Part shown: positions 34,147-43,197 of the stretch, piece by piece
How positions within the stretch are numbered: the first letter of the stretch is position 1
Layout: each line of letters opens with the position of its first letter
DNA from: Phymatolithon calcareum
Lineage: Eukaryota > Rhodophyta > Florideophyceae > Hapalidiales
Length of the DNA: 64,000 nt
NCBI GenBank assembly: GCA_977006965.1
Contig: OZ345371.1
Location: 1,054,001-1,118,000 of the forward strand
Direction: 5' to 3'
Program-made: the position numbers and the translations under genes
The notes under the pieces: model-generated
The model's input: only the letters and a program-made list of their open reading frames with translations
Databases searched by the model: none
What the model was told of the DNA's origin: nothing

Positions 34147-34234
34147 TCTAGAAGGTACGCGTCGTAGAACCCATGTTCTAGACCAGGACATGTCCTAGTC
34201 TAGGACATCAGTTCTACGACGCGTACCTTCTAGA
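34147..34234. repeat. 88-bp long hairpin, unit 1
   Basis: Perfect 24-bp outer arms (TCTAGAAGGTACGCGTCGTA plus GAAC, inverted at 34211-34234), followed by an imperfect inner stem around CATGTTCTAGACCAGGACATG. Near-complete self-complementarity gives one long stem. It is conserved in unit 2 (46820-46907), with two differences near the tip and none in the outer arms. The function is unknown; it could be a structured RNA, a fold-back element or a 3'-end signal. Confidence 0.85.
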
Positions 34235-34770
34235 CGATAATTTAAAACATTCTATAAAAAACCTTTTTTAAACGCTCAAAATAAATTCGCAATCATATCG
34301 TCTTTTGGTCCCCGGCAATGCAACCCGGCGTCTCCTTCCCCGGGGACGCTACTCTCGGGCTTTTGACTGCCTCGCGGCCAGAGAATGGGTCGGGAGCTAA
34401 TCGGAATCTGGCGTTTTTTCGACTTTATGGAAATGTGTATGGTGCACTACACGTGTATAATTTTTCGAACGTTTTTCGAACGCCAGAAATAAAAACGTTT
34501 TATTTTGAATCGCTGCATAGTTCTAGACGTCCTGCGTCCCGCAAAGACGCAAGCACGCTCAGACTTTGACTCAGGGGGTAGCTTCGAATGAGTTGAACGT
34601 ATTAATTCCTCACCGATTTTATCTTAGCCGTCCGCGGGCAAGAAACGTCGAAGTGCAGAAGAGGATCGAGCAGAAGTTCAAACATTGATGTTTAAGAGAG
34701 AGGACGCATTACCACGGTTAGGTGGCCAATGGAAAGGAAATTAAAAGGCAGATTTTGCTCTTTTCAATTA

Positions 34771-35790
34771 CAGGGGGGGGTCGCTATATAGTGCCGGGTT
34801 ATATAGTGCTACCCTCTACTTAGTGCTACTTATTATGGGCTGGCACGATTATCATATCAAAGACACGTGTAGTTGCTTACAGAGAATTCCTGGCCGACAT
34901 TCTTCTCTTCATCTCCTCAGCTCTCCATCTCACCATCTCACCGCTGTCGACCGTGATGGGGCACCCAGGGCAGAAAAGAACGCGGCTGACTCTTCAACAA
35001 AAGCTTTAAGCACTTCGCATGCTGAACACAGGCTCTCCTGACTCAGCAGTTATCCACAATTTCAGGGTCTCTCGGCGATTCGTCACGAAGCTGAAAAAAG
35101 ATGGCCCTCAACTCATCCGCGCTGCTGAAGAGAGTGAACCCTACGTATGGTAGAATGACTAATCTGTCCCGCTCGAGAGATGTCAGCGACGTCATCGAGA
35201 TGCTGCGTAAATTGAAAGTCAGTTTACCAGATGACGACACGCTCAGAGCTGAAATAGACGACGACGTCAGACACGAGGATGTGGAGCGTTGGTTTGAGGT
35301 GGAGGATGATATAGACGTTCAAGTGGCTTTCGTTTCCGATGTTGCAGATGTATTTGAGGAGCCTGTAATTCAACGCGCACATGAACCTGACAAGGAGAGC
35401 GAAGACGAAGAAGTTTCTGCGGTAATCGCATCTCCCCCAGCTCTCGCTGATTTGCACACCATGTTTCGCCCTCTTCAAGAGTCTGCGTTTTTGTGCAACC
35501 TTCCCGACGCTAGTAGTCTTCTTCAACGAGCATTTCGAGTATTCATAGACGCTATTCGAAAGAAGAACAATTATAAGCAGAGACAGCTACTAGTCTCAGA
35601 GATGTTCAACAAGCGTCCTGAAGATGAAACACGCCAGTAAACTCGTTCTCCCCGTTCTCAGTGCAACATCGTTGGGGGTCACGGCAACCACGCTTTCAAA
35701 GCTTCTGTTAATTTCATTTAGTGCGGAACCTAGATAGTGCGCATTTTTTTGGTCTGGTTCGATGTAGCACTACATATAGCGACCCCCCTG
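34771..35790. mobile_element. pogo/Tc1-like element at the unit junction
   Basis: A 1020-bp element with inverted ends starting CAGGGGGG and TCGCTATAT, flanked by TA (34769-34770 and 35791-35792). Its removal restores the head-to-tail junction of the duplication. The ends contain short ATATAGTGC repeats. It carries only part of a possible transposase. Confidence 0.9.
35101..35640 (+). CDS. Acidic protein inside the pogo-like element, 179 residues
   Basis: ATG at 35101 to TAA at 35638. The product is acidic (DIDVQVAFVSDVADVFEEPV, then EPDKESEDEE) with a short basic C-terminus. Its position inside a TA-flanked element and the acidic, helix-forming composition resemble the C-terminal tail of Tigger/pogo transposases, so it may be a leftover 3' part of one. 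No catalytic DDE region is present. A complete small protein of unknown role is the alternative. Confidence 0.5.
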   Translation: MALNSSALLKRVNPTYGRMTNLSRSRDVSDVIEMLRKLKVSLPDDDTLRAEIDDDVRHEDVERWFEVEDDIDVQVAFVSDVADVFEEPVIQRAHEPDKESEDEEVSAVIASPPALADLHTMFRPLQESAFLCNLPDASSLLQRAFRVFIDAIRKKNNYKQRQLLVSEMFNKRPEDETRQ

Positions 35791-36124
35791 TACGGGAATG
35801 ATATCCGAAATTATACGTATGCATGAGCAAAAGTCGTCGATGCATTAATTATATATCATTTTGCCACTCACCGGTACGACGGGTACCCAATCACCATGAA
35901 AGAGAGAAACGTTTGAATTACGCACTCCACGCAGATCGCCAATTTTCTGATCTGTAAGATCATGGTCCTCACCACAAGAGTTGATACCGTACGTCGGTCT
36001 ACGGTGGTATCAATAGGAGTCTGAAAACACAAAACCACTTCGACCCATCCGAACTTTCCAAGTTTGCACAATTTCGCACATGTCGTCTTCTGCATCTGGA
36101 GGATGCGGGAAATGTCACTACTGT

Positions 36125-36615
36125 TGTCGTACCAAATGCAATTGAGGGCAGTTCTGTCAGGGTCGTCCCGTTCGGTGATGACGGGTTGAGAGACTGACTA
36201 GAATGAGTTTGGGATAATCGGCCTTATGGTCCAGGTGCGCTTATCCGGCGATTGCGATAGCGGCCGCCAAAGGCGTGAGCGCTATCGCGGTAGTGATTCC
36301 TTTGTCTGTAATGATTCAGGGGGTTTAATGAGGTGTAGGTTATTCTTGTCTTGTCTTCCTTGCTCTACCTATCCTACTGTCTCTTATAGGCAAGTCCTCC
36401 CTCTTGGTATTCTACTCTAGTATCTACATTGGGTTAACACTGCTTAGGGCGTGTTGTAACCGCTTCAGGAACCATCCCGTTTGGGGCACAGGATTATGCA
36501 TGTGCTCCGTTTGGGTGTCGTGCATACCACCGATTCAAGTGCATACATATGCACTTGTAGTACACTGCGGATAGTGCACTCGATGTTACTTGCGATGCGC
36601 TTGGATGAACCGACA
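36125..36615 (-). repeat. Copia-1 3' LTR
   Basis: 491 bp, starting TGTCG and ending CGACA, identical by eye to 41448-41938. Confidence 0.95.
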
Positions 36616-36655
36616 CTCGGCCCATTTTAAATCGCGAGAAACATCGAATTCGGGG

Positions 36656-39600
36656 TTAAAGTCGCTTGCCATTCTTCAGTGTTCCTGTCCATTTGGGTGG
36701 ATCGCGCTCCACCCATGCGTTGGGATTGATGTTCAATCTATTGGTTCGCACGAGATCTCGTAAAGCCTTGCACGCATTAGACTTTGTGAGACCGTCAGCT
36801 GGATTTTGATCACCCGGGATCCAGAAGACGTCAACAATCTCCCTGCGCTCGTAACACTGGCGGAGCATATTGAGGTCTATGAGAAGCCTTTTCTCTGTAG
36901 TTGTGTTTAGGGTGGTAAGCCCATCGAATAAACACTTAGAGTCGGTGTACAGATGAAGAGGGATCGGGTGGCCAAGGATCTTTTGGAGCGTCATACGAAT
37001 CGGAGAGCCATGATCGAAGCCCAGAACCATGGCATACAACTCAGCAGCGAGCACGCTGCGGGTGATTCGCTTGGACTTTACAGATGCATAGTGAACAATA
37101 TTGGCTTTTCCTTCGCCGTCGAGTAAGACCGCGATGAATCCCAGCTGGGAGGTGAAATCCCTATTGTTCGCGAAGCTCGCGTCGACAAATATTGCAAACG
37201 TAAGCGTCTCCTTGTCGAGGGGCACGAAGCTGAGGCCCACATCAGCGGTGTTCATGCAGTCCTCGATGACCTTATTGAGGGCGCGAGCATCTTTGGTGTC
37301 CGGCTCTGTTGCTTGTGCTGCAAAAGAGAATCCAAAACAAAATTCGGGGCGGCATGTGGCGGCAACATACGCGCCCAGTGCACGCTGCGATATGTAATCG
37401 TCTTTAAAACCAGAATCAGTGGCGATAACGTGCAGCTTTTTCATATGTTCAGCTTGTGAGAGCGTTATAATGTCTCCATTCTTCGAGAGAAGACCGCCAT
37501 TGAACTTAATCGGGGTTTCGGGGGTTAAAACGGTGGCGGGTTTCGACTGGAATAATTTCGATTCCGTTTTCTCCAATGCAATAAAATTTTCTGTCCCTGC
37601 TGACAGCGTATCATCTGTCTGCAAGCAGGTCACACCTCGTGTCAGACTTTTCGGATCCGTCGTGTGTAGCAAGCATAGGTCATAGCTGGAAGGGGTCATT
37701 CCAAGCTTATCGATGTCGTGGTTTTGGTATGTGATAAACCAGTGAACTCCTGCTTCTGGAATTCCATAGAGTGGGGTATCGATACGCAAAAGCTTATCTT
37801 CTGAAAGTCCGAGCTCAGAAGGTGGGCGTACGAAGATAGGACGGTTGACATTCGTTGTACTCTGTGTGCACGCTTGCGTGATGTCGCGCGTGAAAATCTC
37901 AAGTGACGGATCGATGGCATGAATTGCCAGGAGTAACCGCTGCGATGAGCGTTGGACTGTGGGGGAGTGCGTTAGTAGCCCGTGCTTTTTGTGATTGAAT
38001 GCTTGGACGACGAGCCGAGACTTTTCGTATGCCTCTGGTGATCCCTCATTCTTCACTGAGTCGACAAATCTCGACCCAAATATACGGTAGCCTTCTGCTT
38101 CGGTTGCGGGTACAACTCGGAAAATCCCCTTCTCTGAGAGTCCATTGAGCTCGTTGATGCGACTGGTTAGAAAACGCGGGTCAGTAGCTTTTCCGAGACG
38201 TGCCGAGGCGATGTTGCAACTCGCAATATTGTTGAGTTCTTCAAGATCAGATTCTTCCCTCAGATCGGCTGAAGATGTATACGAGAAGTCAAATGATGCT
38301 TGAAAAGAAAGATAGACTGCTGGGTTGTTCTGAAGCTGCTCAAAATTCTCCATGACAGTGAGAGTGACGACTTCACCTGCGTCGTTTGTGCTTTCGCTGT
38401 TGCTAGGGGTGCTGTCTTCCGTGTTGTTTGCAGAAGTCCCATTTTGTGCTGGCGTGAAGTAAGGCTTCACGACTGTTGACCTGAACTGTGTGGGACCGCT
38501 TGGTGGAGGTAGTAGTAGAGTGCATGTCTCGTCTTTTCGATCGAGCAACGTAAAAGGTCCTTCCCATTTGTCTTTGTGTAGACGGTACACGAGCACATGG
38601 GAACCGATGGGAGTGTTGTGAATGTCTGTAACATTCGGACCGTTTCTCGTACGTAGTGCATCTCTGACTTGACGCTTGGCGAAGTGTTTGGACATTGCGT
38701 CTGTTGCTTTTCGGACCGCGATTGCTCGTTCGTACATCGTAGGGCTCGGCTTGTCTATGGGAAGGCCGAGACGTGGTAGTGCACCGTATACGAGTAGGGT
38801 CGGTACAAGTCCATCCGGACCTGCTGAGTCATTGACAGCCTTAACCGCTCCTTGCAGTAAGCTTTCTTTGTCCAACGAGGGTGCCTCGTCTCTCATGATT
38901 TTGTACGCACGTCGTAGGGGGGTGTGGTATCGTTCCACAAAGCTCATTGAATTCGCAGATTCCACTGGTATGGCATGCGTGGTTATGTGCATCATGTCTG
39001 CGTAAGTTTGAAATTTAGATTCAAGGAAGTTCTTTCCTGCATCATGTGCGATGACATCCGGTGGACCAAAGTATACGTCAATCCAACATAGCTTCATAGC
39101 TCGCCAAAGAGACTCTGCAGATACCACGTCTAACCACTTTGCGGCCTGGTATCTCGTTGCCTCATCAACAACATGTAGGATGGGTTTTCCATCAATGTAC
39201 ATCATGTCGACGAAAATAGTGTGGTTGAACTGCTTGTCCATTCGGAGGGCGAACTTAAATCTGCGAGGTTTTTCAGCATAGATCTGGCATAGCTGACAAC
39301 GACGTACGATGTCTTCTAGAATAGATCTCGTTCCGCTGTCCACGTGGTCAATATCTGAACGCTTTAGAACGTTCATCAGCTTGTCTGTGCTTGGGTGACC
39401 AAAACGACGATGCAGACGACGGAGCTCGTTTTCTGTGAGCATGCAAGAGGTGAATTGGTTCCAAATCAGAAAAGGGTGTCCGAATTTCCTTGATACTGGG
39501 GTTGATATGCCTGATGGTGCATGTACTAACTTATTCGTTAGATTGCAGTAGGATACTTTCAGTCTGTCCATATCTGCGAGGGACAATAGGATGGGAACAT

Positions 39601-41383
39601 CAGCATCGACGACCAAAATGTCCACAGCGAGGATAAGGTCGCAGACTGGGAATTCAACTTTAGCAATTCCACGTCCTATAGCTGTTCCGACACCAAAATG
39701 GGCGTCGGTGCCGTTTCCATGGCTGATGTTTGGATCCACGCCGATATGCTTACAGTATGCGAGGTACTGGGCCTGACCACCGGTGCTGTGGTGAGAACAT
39801 CCTGTATCTATGAGCACGCCGTAGAAGTGATCATTGCCGTAGCGTTTCGTACGCATAGGTTTTCTCTGTATCGTGTGGAAAACGGATGAGTTGAGGAGGT
39901 CGGCGGCGAAGACAGTGGTATTGTCCCCAATCGTTGTGAAGTATGATGTGGCGTTCAGATCTTCCTCGCTTTCATCACTGCTGCTGTCGTGGATGTCGAC
40001 CATGTGCGCGTCAATATCCTCGAGATTATGGATTAAATCATTTCCCCCTTTCGTGTCCGCACCGATAGCTTCCACTGCAGTCACGAAGGATTGCAACTTT
40101 TTGTTCTTCTTTAGGGAGGCTATGCGCTCTTCTGCGGTATGCTTCGTTGACCAACAGTCTTCTTTGTTGCAAACGTAGCAAGTTTTTGGCCTTGCTTTGT
40201 TTCTTCGCCTTCGGTCTACCATATTCACGTTAGGAATGGGGACGTGTCTCGATGTGACCGGAGGTACAAATGTTGCTATCGATGTGTGCAGGTCAGCGAT
40301 TATGCCTTCCACGGTCTGTGCCGGTTTCTGTCTCGCCAAGCGGCATGCTTCAATTCCATCGCATGCGTTTAGGAGCTTGTTCTTCAGGATAGTGTCTGAT
40401 TTGTATTCAAGAGGAAGGCAGGCTTGAAGCTCTTGTATTCGTGCAATCATTTTCTCGAGGCATTCCTTGGGTGATTTTCCTGGGTCGCGCTTCATGTAAG
40501 CAGCGAGCTTGGTGTGCTCCCATTCCTGACTGAGCGCGAGAGTTCGCTCTTGTGTCAAAAATCGAGCGCGCATTTGCTCTATAACGTCGGTGAGCGTATG
40601 TACGCTTGGTCTTACTACGTCATAGTAATATTGCAGCGCAGTGCCTGTGAGCATGACGCTGAATGCTCGACGTCGGTCAACATCGTCGAGGATGCCACAT
40701 TGCTCACATCGTTCTTGGAACATAATGAGCTTTCTTTCGAAATTGTCCGATGTGCCACCGCCAAATTTGTCCCTGTCGCCTGGATACGTTTTGAAAATAG
40801 AAGATATATTCGGGTTTGACCCAAAGTGCGAATGTGAATTGGACTGAGATTGGGTGTGTTGCCGGTGTAGTGCCGGCGGAGGCCGATCCCGATGGTTTCC
40901 TCTCGTGGTTCTGACTGCGTCTGGCAATTCTGTGACAACATGTTGAGTGTTCGGCCGTGCTGTGCCCATAGGGATAATGTTCACAGGTTGCAAAGTTTCT
41001 GTTGCATTTACGGCCGGTGTGATAGCTACCGTGTGAGTAACTGCGCGTGTGGGGGGTTGAGGGCGCTCCAGGTCATCGTTAGGCCAGGGGAGGTCATCTG
41101 CCACGACCGCTGCCAGTGAGGTTGACATGTTAACTGAGCGACCCTTTGGGACATAAACTCCGTTCTTTCGCAGGAAGTTGCGAAGCAAGCGTTTCGTTTC
41201 TGTCGGGAGTTTGTCAAATTTGTCCTTATCGAATGCTTTGAAGTCTTCGGCAAAGAATTCGGATAAAGATTCTGTATCCCAGTTATTGCGTTCGTATGAG
41301 TCGAGGCAAAACTGAGAGTAGGAGATGATGATTCCTTCATCGGCGTCCTGGGGAAGGCCGTGGGGGAACTTATTATCTGCCAT
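36656..41383 (-). CDS. Copia Gag-Pol polyprotein, intact
   Basis: A 1575-residue single frame, intact. Order: Gag (1 to ~390, with a FERKLIMFQERCEQCG-type capsid region), zinc knuckle CYVCNKEDCW...H (about 401), protease VLIDTGCSHHSTGG (about 521), and integrase with H-H (HRRFGHPSTDKL, ~656) then CQLC, catalytic FVDMMYIDGK (~726), DVIAHDAGKNF and the Glu in SFVERYHTPLRR (~814). Reverse transcriptase has RDITQACTQS (~1168) and LQTDDTLSAG (~1252) in place of the usual YVDD. RNase H has FAIFVDASFAN (~1397) and LYTDSKCL (~1481). All steps of the replication cycle (packaging, maturation, copying, integration) are covered. The QTDD box is a form I associate mainly with fungal Copia elements. Confidence 0.95.
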   Translation of the reverse strand: MADNKFPHGLPQDADEGIIISYSQFCLDSYERNNWDTESLSEFFAEDFKAFDKDKFDKLPTETKRLLRNFLRKNGVYVPKGRSVNMSTSLAAVVADDLPWPNDDLERPQPPTRAVTHTVAITPAVNATETLQPVNIIPMGTARPNTQHVVTELPDAVRTTRGNHRDRPPPALHRQHTQSQSNSHSHFGSNPNISSIFKTYPGDRDKFGGGTSDNFERKLIMFQERCEQCGILDDVDRRRAFSVMLTGTALQYYYDVVRPSVHTLTDVIEQMRARFLTQERTLALSQEWEHTKLAAYMKRDPGKSPKECLEKMIARIQELQACLPLEYKSDTILKNKLLNACDGIEACRLARQKPAQTVEGIIADLHTSIATFVPPVTSRHVPIPNVNMVDRRRRNKARPKTCYVCNKEDCWSTKHTAEERIASLKKNKKLQSFVTAVEAIGADTKGGNDLIHNLEDIDAHMVDIHDSSSDESEEDLNATSYFTTIGDNTTVFAADLLNSSVFHTIQRKPMRTKRYGNDHFYGVLIDTGCSHHSTGGQAQYLAYCKHIGVDPNISHGNGTDAHFGVGTAIGRGIAKVEFPVCDLILAVDILVVDADVPILLSLADMDRLKVSYCNLTNKLVHAPSGISTPVSRKFGHPFLIWNQFTSCMLTENELRRLHRRFGHPSTDKLMNVLKRSDIDHVDSGTRSILEDIVRRCQLCQIYAEKPRRFKFALRMDKQFNHTIFVDMMYIDGKPILHVVDEATRYQAAKWLDVVSAESLWRAMKLCWIDVYFGPPDVIAHDAGKNFLESKFQTYADMMHITTHAIPVESANSMSFVERYHTPLRRAYKIMRDEAPSLDKESLLQGAVKAVNDSAGPDGLVPTLLVYGALPRLGLPIDKPSPTMYERAIAVRKATDAMSKHFAKRQVRDALRTRNGPNVTDIHNTPIGSHVLVYRLHKDKWEGPFTLLDRKDETCTLLLPPPSGPTQFRSTVVKPYFTPAQNGTSANNTEDSTPSNSESTNDAGEVVTLTVMENFEQLQNNPAVYLSFQASFDFSYTSSADLREESDLEELNNIASCNIASARLGKATDPRFLTSRINELNGLSEKGIFRVVPATEAEGYRIFGSRFVDSVKNEGSPEAYEKSRLVVQAFNHKKHGLLTHSPTVQRSSQRLLLAIHAIDPSLEIFTRDITQACTQSTTNVNRPIFVRPPSELGLSEDKLLRIDTPLYGIPEAGVHWFITYQNHDIDKLGMTPSSYDLCLLHTTDPKSLTRGVTCLQTDDTLSAGTENFIALEKTESKLFQSKPATVLTPETPIKFNGGLLSKNGDIITLSQAEHMKKLHVIATDSGFKDDYISQRALGAYVAATCRPEFCFGFSFAAQATEPDTKDARALNKVIEDCMNTADVGLSFVPLDKETLTFAIFVDASFANNRDFTSQLGFIAVLLDGEGKANIVHYASVKSKRITRSVLAAELYAMVLGFDHGSPIRMTLQKILGHPIPLHLYTDSKCLFDGLTTLNTTTEKRLLIDLNMLRQCYERREIVDVFWIPGDQNPADGLTKSNACKALRDLVRTNRLNINPNAWVERDPPKWTGTLKNGKRL

Positions 41384-41447
41384 GTTCAGGTATTTGCTGA
41401 TCTGCCCTTGATATCTGTTAACGATATAAAAACGATAAACTGATCAG

Positions 41448-41938
41448 TGTCGTACCAAATGCAATTGAGGGCAGTTCTGTCAGGGTCGTCCCGTTCGGTG
41501 ATGACGGGTTGAGAGACTGACTAGAATGAGTTTGGGATAATCGGCCTTATGGTCCAGGTGCGCTTATCCGGCGATTGCGATAGCGGCCGCCAAAGGCGTG
41601 AGCGCTATCGCGGTAGTGATTCCTTTGTCTGTAATGATTCAGGGGGTTTAATGAGGTGTAGGTTATTCTTGTCTTGTCTTCCTTGCTCTACCTATCCTAC
41701 TGTCTCTTATAGGCAAGTCCTCCCTCTTGGTATTCTACTCTAGTATCTACATTGGGTTAACACTGCTTAGGGCGTGTTGTAACCGCTTCAGGAACCATCC
41801 CGTTTGGGGCACAGGATTATGCATGTGCTCCGTTTGGGTGTCGTGCATACCACCGATTCAAGTGCATACATATGCACTTGTAGTACACTGCGGATAGTGC
41901 ACTCGATGTTACTTGCGATGCGCTTGGATGAACCGACA
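41448..41938 (-). repeat. Copia-1 5' LTR
   Basis: 491 bp, TGTCG...CGACA. It supplies the promoter for the minus-strand Gag-Pol frame, whose ATG is 65 bp inside. Confidence 0.95.
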
Positions 41939-43197
41939 ACTGTACTGTACCGCAATTCGAACCTTGGAAAAAGCGAAACCTCTGAGCATTAGCGAGATAT
42001 CGCTTTCCCCCACGCCAGAGAGCCCAATGATACGTACATCCGTAGTATGAATCCGTAGAATGATAAACATATACTGTAATTTGAAATTTTCGAATTTATG
42101 ACAAATACCGCATTATTGCTGCAAGGCTCATACCTTGCCGCAACAATGTTGTCGCATCAATCAGGAGCATTCCTTCTGACCAATGACTGCTTTCATCATT
42201 ACACATGACACATTGTTTAATTTCATTGGTGTAAGAATTTGTAGGTTCGTAACAGTGCCAGACACAGAAATGGACAAGTTCTCCCTTGGGTGAAAGGAGG
42301 AGACACTAGGTGAACTTTTGACATGCACGAACTTAGGTGAGGCATTCTGTCATGATTCTGAGCTTAGATTCGTCTAGACCAAAAGTAAATGATATGCGTG
42401 CCTGGTTTGGAAAGATCGAGTTCAAAAAAGCAGTTTCCATCTAGGAGTAATGCGTGCACTAAAACAACAATTTTAGGCCAAAAACGGCACTTTTATCCAA
42501 CTGACGACAAGCATTTCATGCTAGCAGGATCTCAAGGTTCAAAAATTGCTAGAGTTCCCAGTAGTATAAACGAAAGGGGCTACTATAACCAGGTTTAACT
42601 TCAATAGATTGACCTCTGCGTGCGTAATGCCTGCACTAAGATCGCTCTGGAAGGAGAACCTTTACCCTAATCTTGCCGAGACACTTAGCTTTCAACGTCA
42701 GTCTGAGTTACGAGCCCCCTTTCAGCTATGGAACCATTGATTTATATAGCTCGTATGATAGCGCGGAAGCAGCGAAGGGTGAGCATTTCAACTTACAATA
42801 TGATCGCTGCATCACGCAATGCCTGTAGATTCAAAGAAATCATTAAGAATGAAGAAAAAGCAGAAAAGCAGAACCAGATGTGTAGTTTATCATAATACTG
42901 CATCAAAAATTGGAAAAAGCGACATGTCGCCTTCTCCGGCACATTCCTGAAAGCGTCATGAGTGAAGAAATAGGACCAGAGCAGAGCGATGTTTTTTATT
43001 TATCAAATTACTTTATCAAAAATTGGAGATACAGCATTTCCCGCATGCTCCTGTCGAGCAAAGGGCGGAAACAATGTGAGCGCACATGTGGAATTCTTCA
43101 TACCTGGCCGACCGGCAACAGCGGCCTGCCTAACGACTAACGCTGGGGCAAGTCTCACCGCCGCGCCCGAGCGTGCCTTGCACGTTTCTCCCCAGCG

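Larger units (their letters stand above)
30286..34770. repeat. Tandem duplication, unit 1
   Basis: The first unit of a ~4.4-kb duplication. Unit 2 starts at 35791 and ends at 47442. Unit 1 begins CGGGAATGATATCC and ends ...TTTTCAATTA. Removing the 34771-35790 element makes the end of unit 1 abut the start of unit 2, so the copies arose head-to-tail. Overall identity is about 97% by eye. Unit 1 keeps a ~33-bp segment near 30607-30640 that unit 2 lacks. Confidence 0.9.
36125..41938 (-). mobile_element. Full-length Ty1/Copia retrotransposon, Copia-1
   Basis: A 5814-bp element with two 491-bp LTRs, a 5-bp target duplication ACTGT (36120-36124 and 41939-41943) and one 1575-codon Gag-Pol frame. 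By eye the LTRs are identical over their whole length, so insertion was recent. It is inserted in the Harbinger-like element. The purine-rich tract next to the 3' LTR (36616-36630 on the minus strand) is a plausible polypurine tract. The sequence after the 5' LTR does not look like a standard initiator-Met tRNA primer site. Confidence 0.96.
36099..43050. mobile_element. Harbinger-like non-autonomous element (host of Copia-1)
   Basis: Inverted ends GAGgATGCGGGAAATG and GAGcATGCGGGAAATG, flanked by the 3-bp duplication CTG (36096-36098 and 43051-43053). Unit 1 keeps the uninterrupted site (GCATCTGTCGAGC near 30590). A CTG-type 3-bp duplication fits the PIF/Harbinger group. Without Copia-1 it is about 1.1 kb and shows no transposase; 41944-43050 has only short unsupported frames. 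Confidence 0.75.

Noticed and set aside
36226-36420. 64-codon frame, also at 41549-41743
   Set aside because: It lies inside both LTRs and is identical in each because the LTRs are identical; no protein support.
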